Source: Xenopus tropicalis (Eukaryota > Chordata > Amphibia > Anura > Pipidae). Taken from it: 64,000 nt of DNA. The DNA is taken from contig NC_030683.2 of the NCBI RefSeq assembly GCF_000004195.4, positions 6,189,345 to 6,253,344 of the forward strand, written 5' to 3'. The position numbers were made by a program, and so were the translations under genes. This document shows, one piece after another, positions 34,921 to 46,900 of the stretch (positions are counted from its first letter, which is position 1; the number at the start of each line of letters is the position of its first letter). The notes under the pieces are model-generated. The model saw only the letters and a list, made by a program, of their open reading frames with translations. It made no database searches and was not told the origin of the DNA.

Positions 34921-37900
34921 TTCCCTTTTCTCTGTAATAATAAAACAGTACCTGTACTTGATCCCAACTAAGATATAATTACCCCTTATTGGGGCAGAAC
35001 AGCCCTATTGGGTTTATTTAATGGTTAAATGATTCCCTTTTCTCTGTAATAATAAAACAGTACCTGTACTTGATCCCAACTAAGATATAATTACCCCTTA
35101 TTGGGGGCAGAACAGCCCTATTGGGTTTATTTCATGGTTAAATGATTCCCTTTTCTCTGTAATAATAAAACAGTACCTGTACTTGATCCCAACTAAGATA
35201 TAATTACCCCTTATTGGGGCAGAACAACCCTATTGGGTTTATTTCATGGTTAAATGATTCCCTTTTCTCTGTAATAATAAAACAGTACCTGTACTTGATC
35301 CCAACTAAGATATAATTATAATGTGATACTATGGGAGTGCCCCTACGTACCCAGGTGCAATCTCTTTCTGCCTTTGTGGTGAGGAATAAGCACCGGCTTC
35401 AAGTCAATGTCTGGGAGGATCATGGGTTCCAACCTGTAGGCCACAGGATCCAGCTGGAAGGGAAAGATGAAAATACATTACAGGCCATGCCTACTGGGCA
35501 CCTCCCTATTGGGCGACTTACACATAAGTGTATGGTTTCAAATATAATTTTTTTTATCTCATAATCTATAAGGAAAAATTAATAAACGCTATGTTACACA
35601 GCCACTACAATTCGGGTGCATTTGCCCTTTAACTGGGAGTAAAAGTACAGTGGGCGCAGAGGTGAATGTGGCACTTACCGGATGGTAGATATTGAAGAAG
35701 CCTTTGCACGTAGGCAGCCGGAAGGTTTCCTCGATCTTATCCAAGCCCCGTACGGTCAGGAACATGCCAATGGGGGAGCCGAGGGCGAAGAAATTGACAG
35801 GCTCAAAGTCCAGCGTGTTGTACTTTACACAGACCTACGGACGAGGCGGATTTGGTCAGCGCTACTCGCGGCCAGTACTACGGCCAATGAACAATGTACT
35901 GTGGCTCAGGCTCTATAGTGATGGCCCTGATAGGGCGAGGCATTACCTGTCCTGTGCCCGTTTCAAAGTATTCATAATCCACTGGCACAGAGGAGACGGA
36001 TACCCCGACGGGCAACTTCCTCTTGTTGGACTCCGGGGCGGCGCCATCCTCAGAGGAGGGGAGTTTGGCAGCGGCTTCCTGTGCGGCAGCAGCCAACGCT
36101 TCTTTGGCTTTGATTTGCGCAGCTCTCTCTTCCTCTGCAGCTTTTCTCTTTGCCTAGTAAGGGATAAGGGAGAGGAGACCCTCACCATGTGATAAGCAAC
36201 TGCCCAAACATCCTCAGAACCCAGCTACTCCCTTTTACACAGTCATTTGAGTATCTCATGTGAGATACTCAGCCCCATTATATGTAAACATTGCACAGCA
36301 CCCCACTAGGGTTCAACTTACTTAAATAAATATGAAAACACAGCGATACTGTTCAGTGGCATAATGACCCCCGGTCATGGGGAGGACCCTCCCACCATTG
36401 AAGATTTTTGCAGGGGAACCCCAACACCTTTGGTTACACCACTGACACCGTGATAAACAGACTGACCTCAGTAACTGCTCTTTCCTGCACAAACTTGGCG
36501 ATCTTCTTCCTTGGGCCCAGAGGGACTCCCATCTCTTTCAGGTCATCCACCGTACACATGAGCTGGAAAATAATAGAACTGACCTTATACAGTAGTCTCC
36601 ATATCATCTCTCTGCATGGAGGGGAGGCTGGGAACATTAGGACCCTCAGCTATGAGGCGACACTAGGGAGATTGCAGACAGATGCCCTCAGTGGAATAGA
36701 ACTGGGGCAGGTCAAGTCGTACAGGCACCCTAGGTAACCCAGCCAGCCCTTGCCCTTATCACCAGAAGAGGTACGGACCTTTAACGTGAAGGAGAACGTG
36801 GGGACGTGAGGCCCTTGGTGGGATAGAATGAGTATGGGAGTAGGTCCCTCAGTGAGGAGAAAGTGGGGAGGTGAGGCCCTTGGTGGGATGGAATGAGTAT
36901 GGGAGTAGGTCCCTCAGTGAGGAGAAAGTGGGGAGGTGAGGCCCTTGGTGGGATGGAATGAGTATGGGAGTAGGTCCCTCAGTGAGGAGAAAGTGGGGAG
37001 GTGAGGCCCTTGGTGGGATGGAATGAGTATGGGAGTAGGTCCCTCAGTGAGGAGAAAGTGGGGAGGTGAGGCCCTTGGTGGGATGGAATGAGTATGGGAG
37101 TAGGTCCCTCAGTGAGGAGAAAGTGGGGAGGTGAGGCCCTCGGTGGGATGGAATGAGTATGGGAGTAGGTCCCTCAGTGAGGAGAAAGTGGGGAGGTGAG
37201 GCCCTCGGTGGGATGGAATGAGTATGGGAGTAGGTCCCTCAATGAGGAGAATGTGGGGAGGGTGAGGCCTCGGTGGGATGGAATGAGTATGGGAGTAGGT
37301 CCCTCAGTGAGGAGAAAGTGGGGAGGTGAGGCCTCGGTGGGATGGAAGGAGTATGGGAGTAGGTCCCTCAATGAGGAGAAAGTGGGGAGGTGAGGCCTCG
37401 GTGGGATGGAAGGAGTATGGGAGTAGGTCCCTCAATGAGGAGAAAGTGGGGAGGTGAGGCCTCGGTGGGATGGAAGGAGTATGGGAGTTGGAGGAAGGGA
37501 AGAAGGACGCAGAAATACGCCAGACAAACACAGTACCAGGGACTCCATGTCAATCTGCTCTTTCTCAAACACGTTGCTGTATTCGGCCAGACTGAGCGAT
37601 TCCAGTGCTTCTCGAAGAGTCGGCAGCGGTTTCTGTTGCTCGGAATCACTGGGCTCTTCCACTGCTTGTAGCGTGACCTGGGGGGAAAGCGAAGCGTGTG
37701 ATTGGCCAGTCTGGGGACCAGTGTCAGTTGTTATAGCATACCCTATTCCTAGCAACTTTGCAATTGGTTTTCATTTTTAATAGTTTTTGAATTATTTGCC
37801 TTTATCTCCCGACACTTTCTAGACTTTAAATGGGGGTCACTGACCCCGGCAGCCTGTGAGGCTCCAGTTTTACTGTTGTTACTTTTTATTACTCTATTTT

Positions 37901-40900
37901 ACCTTATATTTATATTCCTGACTGTCATTAAAACCACTGTCTGGTTGTTAGGGTAAATAAGACCCTAGCAACGAGATAGCTGCAGATATACCAAACTGGA
38001 AAGCTGCTGAACCAAAAGCTAAAATAACTGAAAAACCATACAAAATAAAAAATGAAGACCAATTGCAAATAATCTTAGAACATCACTGTCTATATAACAC
38101 TAGCACCATAATTTTGATATAGTCTGGCCTCCCAGCATGTAGCATAGTGAGTAACTGGACCACAATTGGGTAGCACTGATCCAATACAATAAATGGTACT
38201 GGGAGTGACCCAAAGAACCCAGTATAACTTGGCCCAGTACAGTATCAGGAATATACCAGTGTCACAAAGACCAACTCACTGCTTTCTCATCCGAAGCTTT
38301 ACTTTTTATTGGCCCGTTGGCTTCAGGGGGCGGGACTGGCACAAGAGGCGCAGCGGTTGGATCAGTCTGGTTGGAAAGTATGTCGAACAGAACCAAGGAC
38401 CCTGCGGGGAGACATGGAACAAAGTGATGCCACAGAATCTGCTACAAAACCAGCCTTAATCTGCCCCTTGGTGGCAAAACCAAGTACCCTGCCTAATGAG
38501 TGGGAGGCTTGGGGATGCCTGCAGCTCAGAGAAAAGATTGATTAAAGGCAAACTAAACCTTCATATTAACGTTACAGTCATTTATTGAATTACTGGCCTT
38601 TCTATTGCGATTCTCTTTACTCTCTATATTACAGTGCCTGTGCCAGGGTCAGTTGACAGCTACTATTTTCATTTGGTGCCTAAATTCCCTTCCCATCATG
38701 CTCAGCGGCACCCCCAGACTACACTGCCCTCCCTGACATTACCTAAACTGTGACCGGCCACAGACACTCCCCCAGTGAAATCTGGGTTGCGGCTCATGAA
38801 CAGCGCAAAGAGGCGGTTCATCTCCATGTTGACTTTGTCCACTATCGTCTGGCAGTAGGTGGGGCTGTTATAGAAGAGTATATCCAGCAGGGTCTCGTTG
38901 GTAAAGTGGCGCAGGCGGCCAATGCTGGGCAATGTGATCTTCTTTATCCGCCTACCGCAAAATAATAAAAAAAAAAAAAGCTTAGATTTACTAACAGTTA
39001 TTACACTCCACCCCAAGGAATGTCCAGGTTTGAGCTAATGGTGGTGCATTGTGGGAAATAAAAAGCAAAATACGGACCTATCAACCCCTGTGGCATCTCC
39101 ATGGAGAGAGCTGTGCCAATGGACTGGGAGAAACTCCACCCGACGCATTCTGCCCTCTTCCAGGGACTTTCTATAGTGAGTCTGCAGCAGTTTGAGGGAC
39201 ACTGTCCTGAAGTCGTCCACTGAAGGGAAAAAGGAGAGGGGGCTTTAGTAACGTTACCCACAGCGCCAGGGCCGGAGGCAGAAACGCCCACTCACCGCAC
39301 TCCACTATACTCCTGAAGCGCAAGTCGCACACTGGCCCGATGCCATGAACCATAAAGACCAGATGATCAGCCTGTGGCACCTCCCCTGCAGGAATAAGGA
39401 AGTGTAAAAACGTGTAAACCCCCAATAGATTGGCCACGTGGCCAAAGAGTTCAGTTCTGAAGCAAAACGCCAGAGGGCGGGGGACTTACCATCTGGAATT
39501 TCATCAAGTTCAGCATCAATGCCTCGCTTTACGACTCGGGGCCGTGACTGCCCGTCTTGTGGGGAGCCCCATTCATCTGGAATAAGAGACTGCTGGAACT
39601 GGACGATCACCTGGAAAGCAATGAAGGCGTTCCCGTATGAGTGTCAGCGATGAGTTGGGTGCAGGGTGCAGACAGTGGGGCCGCTACTTACTTTGGGGTT
39701 GTGCATAACGATTGTTTCCCCTCCAGGAAATTCCAGTCTCCGATGCCACTGGTTGGTGGTCACAGCTTTTTTGTATTCTGCCTGCAAGCAATCAGATTGG
39801 AGTTGTTAGACAGGCAGGGTGGCACTCACCTGGGCAGTAAGTGGCAGCTGCTTGTCTGGTATAGACAGATAGACAGGGTGGCACTCACCTGGGCAGTAAG
39901 TGGCAGCTGCTTGTCTGGTATAGACAGATAGACAAGGTGGCACTCATCTGGGCAGTAAGTGGCAGCTGCTTGTCTGGTATAGACAGACAGACAGGGTGGC
40001 ACTCATCTGGGCAGTAAGTGGCAGTTGCTTGTCTGGTATAGACAGACAGGGTGGCACTCATCTGGGCAGTAAGTGACAGCTGCTGGTCGGATATAGACAC
40101 ACAGGGTGGCACTCATCTGGGCAGTAAATGACTGCCACCCTGTGTGTCTATATCCGACCAGCAGCTGTCACTTACTGCCCAGATGAGTGCCACCCTGTGT
40201 GTCTATATCCGACCAGCAGCTGTCACTTAATGCCCGGATGAGTGCCACCCTGCCTGTCTATATCCGACCAGCAGCTGTCACTTACTGCCCAGATGAGTGC
40301 CACCCTGTGTGTCTATATCCGACCAGCAGCTGTCACTTGCTGCCTGGATGAGTGCCACCCTGCCTGTCTTTATCCGACCAGCAGCTGTCACTTACTGCCC
40401 AGATGAGTGCCACCCTGTGTGTCTATATCCAACAAGCAGCTCTCATCTGGGCAGTAAGTGACAGCTGCTGGTTGGATAAAGACAGGCAGGGTGGCACTCA
40501 TCCAGGCAGCAAGTGACAGCTGCTGGTCGGATATAGACACACAGGGTGGCACTCATCTGGGCAGTAAGTGACAGCTGCTTGATGGATATAGACAGACAGG
40601 GTGGCACTCATCTGGGCAGTAAGGACAGCTGCTTGTCTGGTATAGAGGGGCTCACTTAGTGTCTCAGTCCATGCTACCCAGCAACAGAGGTTACTTTTGG
40701 ACCATAACTGTTGGTGTTTGGGGCACACAGATTATACTGCCCCTTTAAGAGATTCCCTTTTATTTAGGGGACTCACCTCCAGCCTCTCGCTGAAGTCCTC
40801 GCTGTAAGGAACAAACTTGCTGTCTGCGTCCCCTTTGTAAAACCAAGAGCAGCGCCTGACTTCCGAGTCCTCCTCCTCCCAAAATACGGCCCTCTTCTCC

Positions 40901-43900
40901 CGATTGTACAGGCACACGTCATAGCGCCCCCCGTCTGTGCTCACAACCACGCTCTCGGGGTCAGGCTGCACTGTAGGAGACACGTGGGGGAAAGTACCCA
41001 AAGTAACAGATATTTCCAGACAGACAGAGCAATGGGCTCTCCAGGCTGCTGCTAGTATTCCCAGTCAGACCCAGAGAGCTGCCCGCTGCTACATGGTTCT
41101 ACCAGCGCCGCACAGTGAAAGTCTTACCGGAGTTATAAACCTCTTCTAAACCGTGGGAATCCAGAGCGCTGAACGGCAGCCAGACCTCCTTGCTCTCCAC
41201 TTGCTTGCAATAGAACCAGTGAGGCTGAACAGGTTCATACAGGTTTGGCAGGTAGGGTGGGGGTACTGGTACTGATGGTCCGGCAGGTCTGACATTTGGA
41301 AAGGTCTGTGATGGCGGAGGGGGAGGCATGTGGGGTGCAGTTTTAGGGGGCTGGAGAGAGAAAGGGAAAGTCAGTCAAGTTCATGCAGTGCAGGACGCCA
41401 GCGTCTATAAACCGATATTAACTCTAAGCCACAGTTCGATCCAGTGGGGCAAATACAGGGGGCAGAAGATCCAGTGAAAGTGGGTCTGATATGGCTCTGC
41501 GGTGCTGTGCTTGTGGGCCCGGGGGTAAAATCCTGTGTCCCTGGTTCTGTGAGCGAATCTATGTACCTTACCTATAGCAGGCACAGCATCTAAACATTGG
41601 CATGGAGAGCCCATTATAGCCGGCATGGCATGTAAACATTGGCATGGAGAGCCCATTATAGCCGGCATGGCATGTAAACATTGGCATGGAGAGCCCATTA
41701 TAGCCGGCATGGCATGTAAACATTGGCATGGAGAACCCATTATAGCCAGCATGGCATGTAAACATTGGCATGGAGAGCCCATTATAGCCAGCATGGCATG
41801 TAAACATTGGCATGGAGAGCCCATTATAGCCAGCATGGCATGTAAACATTGGCATGGAGAGCCCATTATAGCCGGCATGGCATGTAAACATTGGCATGGA
41901 GAACCCATTATAGCCAGCATGGCATGTAAACATTGGCATGGAGAGCCCATTATAGCCAGCATGGCATGTAAACATTGGCATGGAGAGCCCATTATAGCCA
42001 GCATGGCATGTAAACATTGGCATGGAGAGCCCATTATAGCCAGCATGGCATGTAATCATTGGCAAGGAGAGCCCATTATAGCCGGCATGGCATGTAAACA
42101 TTGGCATGGAGAGCCCATTATAGCCGGCATGGCATGTAAACATTGGCATGGAGAGCCCATTATAGCCGGCATGGCATGTAAACATTGGCACAGAGAGCCC
42201 ATTATAGCCAGAGTGGCATCTAAACATTGGCACAGAGAGCCCATTATAGCCAGCGTGGCATCTAAACATTGGCATGGAGAGCCCATTATAGCCGGCATGG
42301 CATGTAAACATTGGCACGCAGAGCCCATTATAGCCGGCATGGCATGTAAACATTGGCACGCAGAGCCCATTATAGCCAGAGTGGCATCTAAACATTGGCA
42401 TGGAGAGCCCATTATAGCCAGCGTGGCATCTAAACATTGGCATGGAGAGCCCATTATAGCCGGCATGGCATCTAAACATTGGCACGCAGAGCCCATTATA
42501 GCCGGCATGGCATGTAAACATTGGCACAGAGCCCAGTATAGCCAGCATGGCATATAAACATTGGCACACACAGCCCATTATAGCCGGTATGGCATCTAAA
42601 CATTGGCATGGAGAGCCCATTATAGCCAGCGTGGCATCTAAACATTGGCATGGAGAGCCCATTATAGCCGGCATGGCATCTAAACATTGGCACGCAGAGC
42701 CCATTATAGCCGGCATGGCATGTAAACATTGGCACAGAGCCCAGTATAGCCAGCATGGCATATAAACATTGGCACACACAGCCCATTATAGCCGGTATGG
42801 CATCTAAACATTGGCATGGAGAGCCCATTATAGCCGGCATGGCATGTAAACGTTGGCACGCAGAGCCCATTATAGCCGGTATGGCATCTAAACATTGGCA
42901 TGGAGAGCCCATTATAGCCGGCATGGCATGTAAACATTGGCACGCAGAGCCCATTATAGCCGGTATGGCATCTAAACATTGGCATGGAGAGCCCATTATA
43001 GCCGGCATGGCATGTAAACATTGGCACGCAGAGCCCATTATAGCCGGCATGGCATGTAAACATTGGCACGCAGAGCCCATTATAGCCAGAGTGGCATCTA
43101 AACATTGGCATGGAGAGCCCATTATAGCCAGCGTGGCATCTAAACATTGGCATGGAGAGCCCATTATAGCCGGCATGGCATCTAAACATTGGCACGCAGA
43201 GCCCATTATAGCCGGCATGGCATGTAAACATTGGCACAGAGCCCAGTATAGCCAGCATGGCATATAAACATTGGCACACACAGCCCATTATAGCCGGTAT
43301 GGCATCTAAACATTGGCATGGAGAGCCCATTATAGCCGGCATGGCATCTAAATATTGGCACAGACAGCCTATTATAGCCGGCATGGCATCTAAACATCGG
43401 CACAGACAGCCCATTATAGCCGGCATGGCATCTAAACATCAGCACAGACAGCCCATTATAGCCGGCATGGCATCTATTGGAATGGACAGCCCATTATAGC
43501 CGGCATGGCATCTATTGGAATGGACAGCCCATTATAGCCAGCATGGCATCTATTGGAATGGAGAGCCCATTATAGCCGGCATGGCATCTATTGGAATGGA
43601 GAGCCCATTATAGCCAGCATGGCATCTATTGGAATGGACAGCCCATTATAGCCGGCATGGCATCTATTGGAATGGAGAGCCCATTATAGCCAGCATGGCA
43701 TCTATTGGAATGGACAGCCCATTATAGCCGGCATGGCATCTATTGGAATGGAGAGCCCATTATAGCCGGCATGGCATCTATTGGAATGGAGAGCCCATTA
43801 TAGCTGGCATGGCATCTATTGGAATGGAGAGCCCATTATAGCCAGCATGGCATCTATTGGAATGGACAGCCCATTATAGCTGGCATGGCATCTATTGGCA

Positions 43901-46900
43901 CAGAGAGCCATTATAGCTGGCATGGCATCTAAACCTTGGCACAGAGAGCCCATTATCCCAGGGGCTGAGAATGCACAGGCCTGTAACTATTACACAGGGC
44001 CCACAGCAGTGATCTAGCAATACTGTATGCACTGAGCATAGTTTAGTCACTCCAGCCCTGTCAGCATGCTGAGAGTCTGTCACAATAAAAGCCACGCGGA
44101 CACAACATGCCAACATATGGCAGCTCTGTGCCCCTACTGATGTAATTACATGCACTCACAAGGACTGTATCCCCATGGGACAGGACTGTGCCCCCCCGGT
44201 ATGATCTGATTGTTGGCCCCCAGGCAAACAATGGGATCAGCCCATATTGGCCCAGAGTGGGGGTGGCCATATCCGGCCCAGATCGGCTCATCTGACAACC
44301 TTGTAAAACAAGTGGATCAGGCATTGAATATGGAGAGTAGAATGTCATGTGCTCCAATCAAAAAGGGTTTAATAATCTGTAAGGTTTTGATTGGAGGAGC
44401 AAGTATCTGCCCAGGTCCAACACATTATGGAAACAAACACAAACAATATCCTGAGTGGGTCTGTTAGGTCCGGGCCGTTAAGTCCAGTAAAGGAAAAGAT
44501 ACCAGCGCTAGCGATCAGATTACAGATCACTGGAACACGTCTAATACATGCATGATACAGGGCTGCTTTGCAATCAGTGCAGCCCTTCCAGCTGGATTTC
44601 CTACATGTGTCCCTGAATGTTCCAGTGCTCTGCCAACCCTATGCTTAGCTGCCCTCTGTGCCAGGGCTACCATTAATATAATGGGCACAATGATGCCCGG
44701 GAGATGATCTGCACCCCCAATCCTTACTGTCACCAGAATGAGCCCCACAAATGGTATTTCTGACAAGGCGGCAATGGTAACACCCAAGTCCTTACCGGTG
44801 GGCGGAGAGGTTGGCGCCCCCTGATGGGGCAGAGGTGGCAATGGAGGAGTCTGGATAAAGGGAGCGAAACCCTGGTCCTGCAGAAGCTGTGGGGGAGCAA
44901 AGTATGGATTCACCCGGCTGCTCTGGGTATTGTGGCGGTAGGGGTTATACCCCCCCTGAGAGGCCGCAGTGGGCGGAGCCGAGTAAGTGCCAGGAAGAGG
45001 TCCGTGCTGTGACGTTGGAAGAAAGACACCAGCTGTAACCTGGGATACTGGAGTGTTGCTTGTAACCGGGGGTTTTGGTGCCTTCGATGGGATCATACTG
45101 TGTCCGGCCTCAGGGGTGGGAGCGGGGGGGGGCTTGAAGAAAACCGAAGTAACGGGCTGAGGCGCCTCTGTGGTTAGAGGTGGATGCCAAATACACGCAA
45201 ATGGATCTTGGCTGCTGCCTAGGGAGGGTCCCTGGGAGAAATAACTAAAGGTTTGTGGTGGGTTAGTAGTAGCCGAAGTCTGTCCTAGAAAGCTGTCCTC
45301 TTCTCCCACCTCAGCGGCATCATCTGTAACCAATCACAGAACAGCATGCTGTCACATGGCTCCCAGGTAACTGTGTGGCATGTAACTAGTACATTACTAC
45401 TTGACTTACTAATAGTATATCCCACTGCTACTATAGGCACCCTCTCTCCCTACTATACCTGCTATCCCACAGCCCCAGTCCCTTCCCAGAGGCTATTATC
45501 CCCCCACTGCTACTATAGGCACCATCTCTCCCTACTATACCTGCTATCCCACAGCCCCAGTCCCTTCCCAGAGGCTATTATCCCCCCACTGCTACTATAG
45601 GCACCATCTCTCCCTACTATACCTGCTATCCCACAGCCCCAGTCCCTTCCCAGAGGCTATTATCCCCCCCACTGCTACTATAGGCACCATCTCTCCCTAC
45701 AATACCTGCTATCCCACAGCCCCAGTCCCTTCCTAGAGGCTATTATCCCCCCCCTGCTACTATAGGCACCATCTCTCCCTACTATACCTGCTATCCCTCA
45801 GCCCCAGTCCCTTCCTAGAGGCTATTATCCCCCCCTGCTACTATAGGCACCATCTCTCCCTACTGTACCTGCTATCCCACAGCCCCAGTCCCTTCCCAGA
45901 GGCTATTATCCCCCCACTGCTACTATAGGCACCATCTCTCCCTACAATACCTGCTATCCCACAGCCCCAGTCCCTTCCCAGAGGCTATTATCCTCCCACT
46001 GCTACTATAGGCACCATCTCTCCCTACAATACCTGCTATCCCACAGCCCCAGTCCCTTCCTAGAGGCTATTATCCCCCCCCTGCTACTATAGGCACCATC
46101 TTTCCCTACTATACCTGCTATCCCACAGCCCCAGTCCCTTCCCAGAGGCTATTATCCTCCCACTGCTACTATAGGCACCATCTCTCCCTACTATACCTGC
46201 TATCCCACAGCCCCAGTCCCTTCCCAGAGGCTATTATCCTCCCACTGCTACTATAGGCACCATCTCTCCCTACAATACCTGCTATCCCACAGCCCCAGTC
46301 CCTTCCTAGAGGCTATTATCCCCCCCTGCTACTATAGGCACCATCTCTCCCTACTATACCTGCTATCCCACAGCCCCCAGTCCCTTCCCAGAGGCTATTA
46401 TCCCCCCACTGCTACTATAGGCACCATCTCTCCCTACTATACCTGCTATCCCACAGCCCCAGTCCCTTCCCAGAGGCTATTATCCCCCCACTGCTACTAT
46501 AGGCACCATCTCTCCCTACTATACCTGCTATCCCACAGCCCCAGTCCCTTCCCAGAGGCTATTATCCCCCCACTGCTACTATAGGCACCATCTCTCCCTA
46601 CTATACCTGCTATCCCACAGCCCCAGTCCCTTCCCAGAGGCTATTATCCCCCCCACTGCTACTATAGGCACCATCTCTCCCTACAATACCTGCTATCCCA
46701 CAGCCCCAGTCCCTTCCCAGAGGCTATTATCCTCCCACTGCTACTATAGGCACCATCTCTCCCTACAATACCTGCTATCCCACAGCCCCAGTCCCTTCCT
46801 AGAGGCTATTATCCCCCCCTGCTACTATAGACACCATCTCTCCCTACTATACCTGCTATCCCACAGCCCCAGTCCCTTCCCAGAGGCTATTATCCTCCCA

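Larger units (their letters stand above)
31843..36153 (-). other. sec23ip: SEC23IP exons 13-18: linker, DDHD domain and C-terminus
   Basis: Exon 13 begins with a charged Ala-rich helix ([19 protein letters not shown]), then [20 protein letters not shown]. Exons 14-15 carry [16 protein letters not shown] and [14 protein letters not shown], conserved DDHD segments. Exon 16 has a predicted coiled coil ([16 protein letters not shown]). Exon 17 has [20 protein letters not shown]. Exon 18 ends VLPDQPLH then TAG at 31843-31845. A minus-strand ATTAAA at 31632-31637 is a possible polyadenylation signal. Confidence 0.93.

Noticed and set aside
41568..43445. Long frames on both strands, up to 403 codons
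   Set aside because: A 42-bp period is divisible by three, so stop-free frames follow automatically. An exon ending at the donor-like TATAG-gtaaggt near 41571 was considered to repair SEC23IP phase, but its length would be a multiple of three and does not help.
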